Below are positions 13,293 to 23,759 of a stretch of 64,000 nt of DNA, in pieces (position 1 is the stretch's first letter; each line of letters opens with the position of its first letter). The stretch lies in contig CP099839.1 of NCBI GenBank assembly GCA_030062745.1, positions 25,595,324-25,659,323 of the forward strand, in the 5' to 3' direction. A program made the position numbers and the translations under genes. The DNA is from Capitulum mitella (lineage: Eukaryota; Arthropoda; Thecostraca; Pollicipedomorpha; Pollicipedidae). The notes beneath the pieces are model-generated. The model saw only the letters and a list, made by a program, of their open reading frames with translations, made no database searches and was not told the origin of the DNA.

Positions 13293-13461
13293 CAGGGGCG
13301 CAGCCAGAATTTTCCTCAGGAGGGGGGGGGGAGGTGGAGCTCAGTGAGAACTGAATATCATACGAAAACCGCCTATTGGGAAGAATATGTGCAATGTTTT
13401 CATGAAAAATGTGAGCCTAAGGGGGGAGGACGGCCCCGGCCCCCTTCTGGCTGCGCCGGTA
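13293..13461 (+). mobile_element. hAT-like MITE, family G copy 1
   Basis: A 169-bp element with inverted ends: CAGGGGCGCAGCCAGAA on the left and TTCTGGCTGCGCCGGTA on the right. The flanks CCCCACAG (13285-13292) and CTCTACAG (13462-13469) agree at 6 of 8 positions. The interior (ATCATACGAAAACCGCC, ATGTGCAATG) is shared with 20229-20371 and 40393-40562, both in the opposite orientation. G- and C-runs flank the interior. Confidence 0.75.
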
Positions 13462-14469
13462 CTCTACAGCCTTTATTGGCCGCAAGAACATTGGGGTCAC
13501 ATGCGACGTTTAGAAGTGTTCTACAACTGTTCTACAGTGTGCTCCGATCTGATAGCAGAGGGCAGTGTACGGGGCGGCTGATTCGGCACACCTGTCGCCA
13601 CACAGGAACAGCACGTGGTTACGGGCATCACCTATCACCATCATCACGGGCACCCTGACGTCATCAGAGCACTCGACAGCGTTTCGTTCGTCCGCCGTCA
13701 CCGACATGCTCAGACTGATGCTGCTGATGCTGGACCTTGGCCTGCCTGCCGCAGGAACTATGGGCCATGTGTCGCACGTCGCGTTCAGTTACGGACGTCC
13801 CGGCGATTCTTGGGGGACTTGGGGCCTCTCCTTTACGGATGACGATTGCGGAAGACATCGTCAGGTTTTTGAGCAAAATTGATGCCACCGGTGGGAGCGG
13901 GGCCGGTAGGCTCTCTGTCCCGGAAATGGCTATGTGGATTTGGAGGAACATGGGATGAAATGCATTTGCAACTCAAATGAAAATGAAAAATTTTCCCTGT
14001 CCGGTCACGGGAAACGCACAGCGCCATCTTCACGTGCCTTCCTTTAGTGACCACACCACCTCGACCTGTGTCGCACTGTACCAGAACCTCTTTTGGACCT
14101 CCTGGATGACCATGGGAAGACCAGAGGATAACCATGAAGTCGGTCAAACGTGTCTTCAAGACAGGCACTTTGCGTTCCTGCCGTGTGTGGAAATATACCT
14201 TATCCGAGATTACGGGTTTTCTCTGTAATTCCCGGAAGGCCTGGATGTAGGGCATGCTGTACTTAAGGTTTGCTTTGCTTTGACCACCTAAGCCCTACTT
14301 ATTCATAGACGATATACGACGAGAAGACGATGGAACAACTGGACTCGGTGCTATGTAGGGTGTAAAAAGATAGAAAATCACGAAGAGAAGAGGCACAAAC
14401 ATTCGGCCCTACGCCAAATCCCGGTGGAGGGGAAGGTGAAAAAGAAGGGCAGGTTCGGTTAATGGCCGA
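13462..14469. other. Spacer with overlapping short frames
   Basis: Frames on both strands (plus 13565-13882, minus 13664-13951, minus 13833-14255) overlap each other. None contains a recognisable motif. Composition is moderately GC-rich up to ~13960. Confidence 0.35.
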
Positions 14470-14665
14470 CTTCGGAGCAGACCTGAGTGTTCTCGGACAC
14501 TGGCCACTTCTCCGGAGCAGACCATAACCGCTACCATTACCGTCTCCAGGGAAGACCTGAGTAGTTTTCTCCGAAGCCAGCCGTTACTCCGGAGAAGACC
14601 GTAACCGTTACCGTTACTGGCTCCGGACAAGATCTGAGTCTTCTCCGGAGCAGGCCGTTACTTGG
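14470..14665. repeat. ~76-bp tandem repeat, about 2.5 units
   Basis: Units start at about 14511 and 14589, with a partial unit upstream. Each begins CTCCGGAGMAGACC and runs through ACCGTTACCGTTAC-like sequence, GACCTGAGT and a TCTCCGRAG motif. The third start at 14663 decays immediately. Confidence 0.65.
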
Positions 14666-15361
14666 AGCTGCCATTCCTTTCTCAGCCTTCCTTATCACCT
14701 CAAGATGGCCTAGGGGCAAAGATTTGTGAGTGCCCCTTCTCCTCGCGTCTTGCTACAGCCTCACAGTACCGAGGTCAGTCGTTTCATCTTTTCCTCATCG
14801 TCTCTCGTCTGTGAGTAGGTAGGGTTTTCGTGGTCAAAGCAAAAAAGCGAATTTTGCATTCCCTTGTCCTTATTTGGTGGAAGCCATTCCGCTGGGGGAA
14901 AAGCAAACATTGTAAACATTGGGCAAAGCAAATAACAAATAGCATTGCAGAGCAAACCTGAGCCGACCCGTTGAAGTCCAAGCTGGAGTAAAAAATTCGC
15001 TAGTTAGATACTTAATTATAAAGGCGAAGCAACGAATAAATGTGAATGGACCAACCGAGATAACCAAAATATCATCACTGTCACTTAATGACCTGGTTAG
15101 GCCAAGACCATTGAACCGTTTCAAATTTATGCATTTTTCTTTAGGTAACCCTGTTTCCATGGTGTATGGGACATCTGGAGGCACTGACTCTCAACGAAGT
15201 CCATTTTATCCTCTCACTGATGCATAGAACAGTTCGTGGGATTTAAAACTACTTTTATGGAAAAACGTTAGCATTGAGCTTCAACCTGACCTTGACCTTA
15301 ACCTTTGCCTGGGACCTTGACCTCTTGTCCTTTCCTTCGGCCTTTTTTCGACAACACTTTT
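14666..15361. other. Spacer, no supported gene
   Basis: No gene recognised. TGACCTTGACCTTAACC occurs at 15287-15303 and a further GACCTTGACC at 15311-15320, just before the B-family end at 15362. Confidence 0.4.
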
Positions 15362-16076
15362 TTAACCCGCCCGACTTGAGGAGGTGGTTGACCGCCCCCT
15401 GAGGTTTTTCCAAAATTGTTAGAGAACGAACGAACGCAGTGCCGCGAAAGTTTGTGCACCTTTAGCTTGATCATTTGTACATCTTTTGTCAAATTTGTGC
15501 CTGATGATCATTTGTACATCTCAGGTGTACAAATCAGGTGCCTGATGTAGGTCAGGTCAAGTGGACCTATGTCCAAAAAGTCTAGCACTCTTTAACTTTT
15601 TCGGAAACATGATGTCGTAATGAAACGTACGGGGATTGGAGATCTTGACAGATGCAACAAACATGCTATCTCAAAATTTTCGGGAACTTTCGGGCCATTG
15701 ACCAAAGGCCAATGACCAAGAAATGTCGTCGTTTCAAGAAATGATTCAAGAAAGAAATGTCATTCAAGAAATGTCGTCGTTTGTTCGGAAATTAGCAGTT
15801 TTTTACAATGTTATGAGTGTGGGGTGATGACGACATCCAGTCGCCGTACGTGGGCAAAATATCAATGACCTGCAACCATTGCTCTGAGGTCAAGTCACGA
15901 ATAACTGTTATGGGCCAAAATTCACCACCGTCAAGATCGGTGAAGAATGACTCAGAGCGGGTAGATAATGGCACAACTGGCTCGCTCAGTCGCGAATCAT
16001 ACCCTACAGCTCGAAAAGTAAAAAAAAACCTGAATATTTTGGAAAAACGGGCTATCGGGAATAAAGCTCCGCCATT
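15362..16076 (+). mobile_element. TTAA family B element, left half (old copy)
   Basis: It begins TTAACCCGCCCGACTTGAG, then GGTGGTTGACCGCCCC (the subterminal hairpin) and GAGGTTTTTCC, as in the full B copies. Colinear similarity to 16513-17744 runs to AATAAAGCTCCGCCATT and then stops abruptly. A local duplication of CAAGAAATGTCGTCG lies at 15718-15778. The missing right half appears to resume at 21791 with the same CGCCATT, so both are probably one element split by an insertion. Confidence 0.65.
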
Positions 16077-16512
16077 ATCACAGTTATCTCCGGGAACATT
16101 GTCTTATTTCTTCGAGTTATTTGGTCCATTCCGACCCCTGATTCCAAAGCTTTTGCCAGAACTGCAAAAGTGAAGACCGAAAAATGCAAAAAATTGAATG
16201 GAAATTGCCCTTTTCAGTCCTTGTAGCGGCGCATGGCTGAAACAGCCTGTGATTGGTTGTGCCGTCACGAAACCCTCAGAGTCGATCCTTCGGACCGGGC
16301 CATGACGTTTAACGCGGTGGGAAAAATCACCCCAGGTTTTTTACTTGCAGTTCCTGAGCCGTTCGAGATAAGGCCGTGAAACTTGGAAGTTGTTCTTAGT
16401 TGTTCTAACACACGTTGGCATAAATGCGCGATTCCTGTGCATCAAGTGGCAGCTCTAGAAGGGGATTCAGAGAATATTGTAAAAATTTAACGTAGTTTCA
16501 TAGCCCGAAAGT

Positions 16513-17744
16513 TTAACCCGTCCCCGACTAAGGGGGGGGGCAGTTGACTGCCCCAATGAGGTTTTTCTCGGATTGCGATAGAACCAACAAACACAGAGTC
16601 ACGAAACTTTGTGTACCTTTTGCTTCATCAATTTTACATCTCGTGTCAAAATTTTGACCTCAGGTCACGTCAGGTGTCTGACCTAGGTCAGGTCAAACAG
16701 ACCTATGTCCAAAAAAATTTAGCGCCCTCTTACTTTTTCGGAAAACAAGATATGTCAATAATACTTTCAGGGATTAGTGATCGCCATAGATGCAACAAAT
16801 CTGCTATCTCAGATTTTTCGGAATTTTTCGGGTCATTGACCTAAGGTCAAGCCCATTTTCAAGACATGTCGTCGTTTTTTCGGAAATTGACGGAATATTA
16901 CGCAACATTTTTAGTGTGGAGTGAAGCAGACATCTAGTTACATCGTCACTGAGCAAAGAATCAATAACTTCCAGCCTTTGACCTGAGGTCAGGTCACGAA
17001 TAACTGTAGTGGGCCAAAATGTACCACCGTCAAAATCGGCGATGAATTACTCAGAATGGGTAGAAAATGGCGGAACTAGCTTGCACAGACGTAAGTAATA
17101 CCAGGAACCTCAAAAAGTTTGAAAACGTAGCATATTTTGGAAATAAACAGGCTCTCGCGAATAAAGCTTCGCCAATTGTGTAGATTGGTAACTAATGAAT
17201 TTTTCCAAAATATAAGCATGGAAACCGATCACAAGAACCACAGAGATACATAATGTTTACATAGATCATCTTTTTTCGCGAAAATAAAGGAACGCTAAAA
17301 TTAGTTCCCGTCAATTTGTTACTGCATACGGCTGCGGCGCACGCCGACAGCTGGCGGGAGAATTGCTGTGTCATTAACTCAACGTTTCGGATATATATTG
17401 AACAAATCTGGAGAAATTAGACGTGTATCGGCATCCGTGGACTTGTACTTGTGCGCTGGTGCCTTAACCTATGCGTTATTAGTTACAGCCCTTGAGATTC
17501 AGGCCATTTCTCGGTCTCAAGCAGTCGGCTATGAGAAAACATATATGGGACGTAAACTGCTTACATATCATCTAAAACTAAAAATGAGACCAGTTGCGAG
17601 CTCTACTCGTCACAAGCTTTCCAACGGTGTGCTTATTTTTATCGTGCGACCAACCGTTCGTGAGTTAGAAGGGGCGGCCAACTGCCCCCCCCCCCCACCC
17701 AGTCGCCCGTCTTCGAAACCGACCGACGGTCGTGCGCGGGTTAA
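16513..17744 (+). mobile_element. TTAA family B element, full copy 1
   Basis: A 1232-bp unit bounded by TTAA on both sides. Left end: TTAACCCGTCCCCGACT, then a G-run and CAGTTGACTGCCCC. Right end: CAACTGCCCCCC, then GACCGACGGTCGTGCGCGGG-TTAA. The TTAACCCG...CGGGTTAA termini are inverted. The body carries everted or direct AGGTCA pairs around 16655-16700, 16840-16860 and 16979-17000. A 145-codon frame (17368-17805) runs past the right end. Comparison with the other copies shows frame-breaking indels, so it is probably not a gene. Confidence 0.8.
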
Positions 17745-17871
17745 GTTAAATATATCAACTACTGGCCAATTTGTCATCTCTTTGGGAAGGCCAATTGCCC
17801 CATAGACCCTCCATTGCCTTAGAACCGATACAAAGCCATCCCCCCACTTAGCTCAGAGCGCAAATGCTATA
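17745..17871. other. Short interval between elements
   Basis: A 127-bp interval separating B copy 1 from the family E left end. It contains TTAAATATATC and a C-run (17840-17845). No gene. Confidence 0.4.
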
Positions 17872-18500
17872 TTAACCCTTGCCAGTCCAAGGGGGAGGGA
17901 GCGCAGCCCCCCGGTTTTTCCAGGACAGGTGCTAAACCGTTTGGCCTAATGGGCTGGCGTTTTGGCTGCCTGAGTTTTAAACCTTTTTCACATGCCCCGA
18001 AAACTCCAAGCTGATGTCATGTCAGGTCACTGAGCTGCGACCTCGTTCTCGAGGGCCTGCAGGTCACCAATATGGAGAATCTGAGCCGTGCCGTCCTAAA
18101 TAATGCTTTCGAGATGGTTTTAGACCTGATTGTTGTTTGCTAGTGGTTTAAGAGGTACCACCCGCCTATAGGGTGACCTTTGCAACCCATTGCAAGACCG
18201 GGATCATCTAAGGCCAAGGTCACGTCGGGTCGTATTCCTTGAAAATTGGTCTTCTACGACTCTCGTTATGTGTTTCGAGGCGTCATACAGTTTTATAGGA
18301 GCAAGGTTTATGTCTGTAGAGGGCACGAGGTCATTAAGGGTCAAGTTCATGTCCGGCCAAGTTCCGGCTTTGTCTCAAGTGATGGAACTTGCTCTTTTAC
18401 CATGCAACGAAACTGCAGTACAGTTTGCAAGGTCGGTTCAAGATCATTAAAGCTCAAGGTCGAGGTAACCTACATGACCTCATGTGACCTTCCCAACCAC
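17872..18500 (+). mobile_element. TTAA-type element, family E (left part)
   Basis: It starts TTAACCCTTGCCAGTCC, then GGGGGAGGG...GCAGCCCCCCGG and GGTTTTTCC, the layout of the B family left end but with different sequence. The body has many half-sites: GGTCACTG near 18025, AAGGTCACG near 18216, AAGGTCGAGG near 18454 and ATGACCTCATGTGACC at 18475-18490. I could not find the matching right TTAA, so the element may be truncated or interrupted and the end given is approximate. Confidence 0.45.
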
Positions 18501-19079
18501 TTGGACACCATTATGGTGTACGTGGACCTTATAAAGCGTTGCCTTGTACTTCCCGAAAGAGCGCCGCAAACAGCGACCGAACTTTGTATCTGTTTGGGGG
18601 GGCCATGCCCCCCATGCTGAGCTGCACCCCCCGTAATTGGCTGGCCCCCTCGCAATGTAGAATTTGACCCCCACTACTCCATCAGTTCGCAATGATAAGA
18701 ACCTAGCATTTTGTAAAAAGAAAAGAAATAGAAAAGAAGTTATATTTTTACGCATCTCCAACATATGAAACGAGAGGTTTGGTGAACTTACTTTTTTCTA
18801 AGAAAGGTTTTTCTATAATTATGGGTGAAATGAAGCACAAATACCGCATTTTAGATAACTGTGGAATTTTGTTTTTAAAATCGCAGTCGGCGTGCCCGCG
18901 AGGATATTTATTACTGCTATTCAGGACCAGGGGCGGGACTTTACATTTCTTTGCAGGGCCTTTACCCCTCCATTGTTGATTCCCCCGTGCTTCCTGCTCG
19001 TAATTACAGTAGAGATAGACAATGATTACAAAAATAATGGTTGTAACAGATAACAGATAAAAGGGTATGGAATACCGTA
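18501..19079. other. Spacer with G/C-run cluster
   Basis: GGGGGGGCCATGCCCCCC at 18595-18612 is a strong hairpin, followed by further C-runs to 18655. It may be the remnant of a MITE or the right end of family E. The downstream sequence is A/T-rich and shows no gene. Confidence 0.4.
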
Positions 19080-19270
19080 TGAAATGCCCTAATGTATATA
19101 TATATATATATATCGTTGGCTTTTTCATGGATAATGAAAAGCAAAAAAAAAACATAAAAATTGACATTGATCAAAGTAACGTTCGCTAAATCCGTTGTGA
19201 AAAACACGTTTGGCGAAGGTATGGTTGTCAGTTCTTCAGCTCGGCCACTCCCCCCCCAGTCATTTAAACA
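19080..19270 (-). mobile_element. 5'-truncated LINE 3' tail, copy 1
   Basis: Read on the minus strand, this matches the 3' tail of the LINE relic at 25505-26340 and the fragment at 52660-52845. It has the sequence CCAAACGTG...ACGGATTTAGCGAAC, then TTGATCAATG, then an A/T-rich tract ending in a (TA)n microsatellite (19091-19113). It has no coding part, as expected for a short 5'-truncated copy. Confidence 0.5.
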
Positions 19271-19977
19271 AAGTTCCACCTCTGCGGGAAAATCACGTAA
19301 AAACTTGATATAACGTCGTCTGACCTAATGTGGCGAGTCAACCGTGCGAGATATCTCAAAATGGCCAAGTAAAAATTGTAGGGAACAGGCAGGGCTGTCT
19401 ACTGTTTTTTTCCTTCTTGCACGGTAGGTGCGGAAACGCATGGGAGACGTCACACAAACCAACTCCCCTGGACTGGCGAAGGAGGCAGAAATGAGAAAGC
19501 TAGCGAGGTTTAAATCGTGACTTAAATGATTAAGCAGCACGATACTCACTTGACATGTGTTGGGCATCTTACCTCAGTGTCCACGCTCTTGCACCGTTTT
19601 GGCTCCCTGTGCAGGAAATACTGACTAAAGAGAGTCCCGCAGTACTTCCTGAGGACCGCAATACCTGCATCATCCCTGCCCAGCGGCACAGCCTGAAGAG
19701 ATAACTTTCACTAAACTATGTATGTTTTCGTCGATAACGGCTTCTACGGCATACGGCTTGAGGTGTATCTTGCTGCGGCGTCATTTTGCACCGCACAATG
19801 ACAATCATACCACTTCTGCTCAGCTCAACATAACGTACTGCATGGTTGCCGTAGGGACTCCCAACAACGCTTGAACGCGTATATGCATATTTTTGCCTCA
19901 ATTAAGCTTTTTTCGTGGCATTTTTCCCACTTCTTTTCACTTGAATTTCCCGTTTCCATATCGTTGATATTTCAAGG
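19271..19977. other. Spacer, no supported gene
   Basis: No gene or repeat recognised. Short minus frames at 19325-19567 and 19716-19901 have no recognisable domains. Confidence 0.4.
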
Positions 19978-20405
19978 CAGGCACGTTACCAGGATATTCG
20001 GGGGGGGGGGTAAATGTCAACCTTTGTTATATGCCACTGGCATATATGAAAATGTATAGGAAAAAGCAACAGTTTTACGTAATTAACCTCATATTTAACG
20101 CACAGGAGAAACAAGCAATGTTTGCTTTTGCAGCATATATATGACCCACTATTCCGTATTCTTGCGAAATAGTTTGATATCTAGTGTAGACCGCTTGGCT
20201 TAGGGATTGTGATGGGGGGGGCATGGCCTACAGTCGCAGCCGGACCCCTTTGGACTCGCATTTTTTTGTGAAAACCATTGCACATTGCCTTCTCGGCAGA
20301 TGGTTTTTGTATGATTTCGATTCACACTGAGCTCCGCTTCCTCCCTTAAGAAAATCCTGGCTGCGCTCCTGCCATGGCTTATGATCTCCCTCGGCTACGT
20401 GCCTG
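19978..20405 (+). mobile_element. hAT-like MITE, family H copy 2 (interrupted)
   Basis: The left end CAGGCACGTTACCAGGATAT and the right end CTCCCTCGGCTACGTGCCTG are inverted repeats. The body matches 60533-60805 (ATGCCACTGGCATA, TTTAACGCACAGGA, GCTTGGCT). A family G MITE interrupts it between 20229 and 20371. Without that insert and one copy of its 8-bp duplication, the element is about 277 bp, close to the uninterrupted copy at 273 bp. Confidence 0.7.
20229..20371 (-). mobile_element. hAT-like MITE, family G copy 2, nested in H
   Basis: About 143 bp, with ends TACAGTCGCAGCC and GGCTGCGCTCCTG. The interior (AAAACCATTGCACATTG, TTTTTGTATGATTTCG) is the reverse complement of the copy at 13293. 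The flanks GCATGGCC and CCATGGCT agree at 6 of 8 positions. Both flanks lie inside family H sequence, so this insertion postdates that element. Confidence 0.7.
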
Positions 20406-21326
20406 TCTAGAAGCGATATATTTTGTGATAATATTTCCATATCTGAATGTCCTAGCGTGATCGCAAACTCGACCCGTTCAACGGAAAGTCATGACATTTA
20501 TGATTTGGTATATTCGTTGATTATGAACAGTTTTCAACATCAACATCAACTCAGCCAGTACCATTATTGGCAACTACCGACAAAGAGTGAGCGTTGTCAA
20601 CATAGTTATGACGGTGGTAGTCATCAAGAGGAGATGAGTGCACCGCCCTGTTTACTTTATAACCAGTATAAACCAGTTAGAATATTTTTGTCTAATGCCA
20701 ATTGTCGATTTGGTTTGGGCTCCTGAGAGAAAAGAAATGTCATGGCTCTGCATAAAACGCTGTTCTTAATGCGCCGGACCGATGTGGTGCATTAAGTGCA
20801 AACATACAGTCAACACAGCTGAAATATCTAGACAGTCAGTCCTGCCATCCCGTCCCCTCTGTAAGCAACGAAGAGGCAACACATTACGGCACACAGAGGT
20901 GTGCCGCCATGACGTCCGGGATGAACGTCATCAGTGTAATGAGTTTCTCAGACATGCAGGAATTCCGATCTAATGAATGGGTGAAAAACCAACACGCAAA
21001 GCGGAAGGCTAAATCGGCTCCTAAGTTGTCTGTAGAGGGGATCGCTTGATTACATGCTTGCCTTGCCGCCCCTTATTTCTGGACTTTGGAAATCTGTCAG
21101 CCAGAACACTGTCATCATCATGGCGTCAACCTTCGGCGAATTTTATGAATGGGCCTTTTTGAACGAATTCATTGTTGACTGAACTTAATGTCTGTAACGT
21201 TGGACTACATTACCGTTGACTTATGGTGTGCACGGCACCATTCATAGTGCTCACCAAAGGCGGAACGCCTTTGAGCAACGAAGACACCATCGCGGAAAAA
21301 CAATTTGGATTGATATGAGCATTAAT
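20406..21326. other. Spacer, no supported gene
   Basis: No recognisable gene or repeat. Frames are under 90 codons. The last 90 bp contain AAAGGCGGAACGCCTTTG (21254-21271), a short perfect hairpin. Confidence 0.4.
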
Positions 21327-21815
21327 TTATTCTGAGAATTTAATCGGAAGCACTGTTTCCCAGTGCTTACCACGTTTTACTATTCGTGCCTGCGTGCCTT
21401 TAGCCAGCCGCGGAGCAAGAGACTGTGGAGAGGAAACGACTGCAGTCCAGATGGGCGCATATGAATTGCCTAAGGTCGCCGTAGTGCACAAAACCGCCGA
21501 AGGCAATGCAACTTCACCGAACAACCGTTGGACTGGGACCTTGTGATCAGTCACAGTGAGAAGACGGCGACAAAATACCGAAACATAAACCAAAACGGCC
21601 GACCGCCAACGAAGCTCGCAGGCTCTTGAGGGTTTTCGTGACGTCGCATAGCCTAGGGCGCGTTTTAAGGCCACTGCACCTTCCGGCGCGAATATCTCGT
21701 GAACTAGACATCGCACAGCAATTTGAATGGTATCTTTGTAGCCAGCGTCTGCAGTTCTAACGAATGAGCATGAATGAGGATTGGTCACTACGCCATTGTG
21801 TAGATTGATAACCAA
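21327..21815 (-). other. 162-codon open frame, product unknown
   Basis: This frame is read on the minus strand and ends ...KFSE. Its upstream end overlaps the old B element, so the first ~8 codons are B sequence and the rest comes from the 5.7-kb inserted segment. No conserved domain or catalytic motif is recognisable. AATAAA overlaps its stop region, and TTAATT follows. The stretch ATATCTCGTGAACTAGACATC (21690-21712) resembles the subterminal ATCTCGAGAACTACACATC of family A. The frame may therefore lie partly in a decayed TTAA element rather than a gene. Confidence 0.15.
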
Positions 21816-21988
21816 TGATTCAAAATTTACGCACTAGAAACCGTCATAGAAACCACTAGAGTCAAGAAGCATCGCTTGGAAAGCATTATATCGAAAAAAT
21901 AAAGAAACTCTAAAATTAGTTCCCGCTAGTTTCATACTGCGTTCAGCAACGGCGCCCGCCATGCCGTGACAAGAAAATCGCCGCGTCT
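21791..21988 (+). mobile_element. TTAA family B old copy, central part
   Basis: It resumes the B-family alignment at CGCCATTGTGTAGATTG. It continues through the ATAAAG...CTAAAATTAGTTCCCG block to the internal TTAA. At that TTAA a younger B element (21989-23210) has inserted. It is more diverged from the full copies than they are from each other. Confidence 0.65.
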
Positions 21989-23210
21989 TTAACCCGTCGC
22001 CGACTGGGGGGGGCAGTTGATTGCCCCCAATAAGGTTTTGCTCGGATTGCGAGAGAACGAACAAACACAGAGTCACCAAACTTTGTGTACCTTTTGCTTC
22101 ATCAATTTTACATCTCGTGTCAAAATTTTGACCTCAGGTCAGGTCCGGTGCCTGACCCAAGTCAGGTCAAACGGATCTATGTCAAAAACGTTTAGCACTC
22201 TGTAACTTTTTCGCAAAACAAAATATCTCAGTAATACTTTCAAAGAATAGTGATCGTGATAGCTGCAATAAATCTGCTTCCTCAGATTTTTTGGGATTTT
22301 CCGGGTCATTGACCTAAGGTCAAACCCATTTTTAAGATATGTGGCCGTTTTTTCGGAAAGTGACGGAATATTTCATAACATTTTTAGTGTGGAGTGAAGC
22401 AGACATCTAGTTACCGTCATTGGGCAAAGTATCAATGACTTCCAGCCATTGACCTGAGGTCAGGTCACGAATAACTGTAGTGAGCCAAACTGTACCACCG
22501 TCAAAATCAGCGATGAATTACTCAGAATGGGTAGAAAATGGCTGAACTAGCTTGCACAGACGTAATTAATACCAGGAACCTCAAAAAGTTTGAAAAAGTA
22601 GCATATTTTGGAAATAAACAGGCTCTCGCGAATAAAGCTCCGCCAACTTTGTAGATTGGTAACTAATGAATTTTTCCAAAATTTAAGCATGAGAAACCAT
22701 CACAGCAACCACAAAGACCAATAAAATTGACATAGATCGTCTTTTTTTGCGAAAATAAAGGAACGCTTAAATTAGATCCCGTCAATTTGGTACCGCATAC
22801 GGCAGCGGCGCAGCCCGACAGCTAGCGAGAGAATTGTCGTGTCTTTAACTCCACGTTTCGGCGCAGATATTGAACAAATCTGGGAAATTAGACGTGTATC
22901 GGCATCCGCGGACCTTTACTTGTGCGCTGGTGCCTTTACCTATGCGTTATTAATCACAGCCCTTGAGATTCAGGCCATTTCTCAGTCTCATGCAGTCGGC
23001 CATGAGAAAACATATATAAGGCGTAAATTGGCTTACATATTATCTAAAACTAAAAATGAGACCAGTTTCGAGCTCCACTCGTCACAAGCTTTCCAACAGT
23101 ATACTTATTTTTACCGTGTGACCAACCGTTCGTGAGTTAGAGGGAGGCAGCCAACTGCCCTCCCCCAGTTGCCGATGTTCGAAACGGACCGACGGTCGTG
23201 CGCGGGTTAA
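21989..23210 (+). mobile_element. TTAA family B element, full copy 2 (nested)
   Basis: A 1222-bp unit. Left end: TTAACCCGTCGCCGACT, then a G-run and CAGTTGATTGCCCCC. Right end: GACCGACGGTCGTGCGCGGG-TTAA. It sits exactly in the internal TTAA of an older B copy: the sequence GCGTCT-TTAA before it and TTAA-GTCAACGTTT after it join to match the uninterrupted GTCTTTAACTCAACG of the other copies. This shows directly that the family integrates at TTAA and duplicates it. Confidence 0.85.
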
Positions 23211-23759
23211 GTCAACGTTTCCGCGTGTTTATTAAACGAATCAGAGAAATTACACGTACGTCGACATCTGCGGACTTTTAACTTTTCGTTGGTGCCTTTA
23301 CCTAGAATTTATTAATCATAATTCTTGAGATCTAGGCCGTTTCTCGGTTTCATGTAGTCGGCTATGAGAAGACATACACGGGGTGTAAATGGGTTACATG
23401 CATGGGTGGAGCCACGAACCGGAAATTGGGGATAAACAGTCTAGCCGAAAATCTCATTTCCCAACGAAACATGGCGAAAAACGCCCATTTTCCGTCCAAA
23501 TCCGAGGGGAGACAACGCCCATTTTGCCAAAATTGTAGGAGACATGTCCCCCAGTCATCCCCCTGGTTACGCCCATGCTTTCATATTTCCCACAACTAAA
23601 AATGAGGCGAGTTTCGAGCTCTACTTGTTACGAGCTTTCTAACGGTATGTTTATTTGTATTGTGCGACCAATCGTTCATGAGTCAGAGGGGGGCGGCGAT
23701 CAACTGCTCCCCCACAGTCGGGCGTGTATAGCGCTGACTGTCAGTGAGACTTGGGTTAA
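23211..23759 (+). mobile_element. TTAA family B old copy, right part
   Basis: It continues from the internal TTAA (GTCAACGTTTCCGCGTG) to a right end at 23756-23759 (TTGGGTTAA). The terminal G/C hairpin (GGGGGGCGGCGATCAACTG, C-run) is retained. A 177-bp MITE interrupts it at 23401-23577. The frame present in younger copies has stops here. Confidence 0.7.
23401..23577 (+). mobile_element. hAT-like MITE inside old family B copy
   Basis: A 177-bp insert. Its ends CATGGGTGGAGCCACG and CCTGGTTACGCCCATG are imperfect inverted repeats of the CAGGGGCGTAGCC type. The flanks GTTACATG and CTTTCATA both resemble the uninterrupted GCTTACATATT of other B copies, which fits a decayed 8-bp duplication. The interior has an imperfect internal repeat (AAACGCCCATTTTCCG and CAACGCCCATTTTGCC). 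Confidence 0.65.

Larger units (their letters stand above)
16077..21790. mobile_element. 5.7-kb segment splitting an old family B element
   Basis: Flanked by direct CGCCATT repeats (16070-16076 and 21791-21797) that also mark the two halves of one B element. This is the pattern of an insertion with a 7-bp target duplication. Its ends (ATCACAGTTATC and GGATTGGTCACTA) are not inverted repeats, and no reverse transcriptase or transposase is recognisable inside. It has since received B copy 1, family E, H copy 2 and G copy 2. It could also be the product of recombination between two B copies. Confidence 0.35.

Noticed and set aside
16250-16330. Right end of the split family B element close to its left half
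   Set aside because: TTTAACGCGGTGGG near 16312 lacks the hairpin and the GACCGACGGTCG end; the true right part aligns at 21791-23759.
17368-17805. Shared open frame in family B copies (EIRRVSASxDLYLCAGA...), as a transposon gene
   Set aside because: The three full copies differ by single-base indels within it (for example CTGGAGAAATT vs CTGGGAAATT, and a missing base near 17558). The old copy has stops, and changes are not biased to third positions. Similarity is at the DNA level only.
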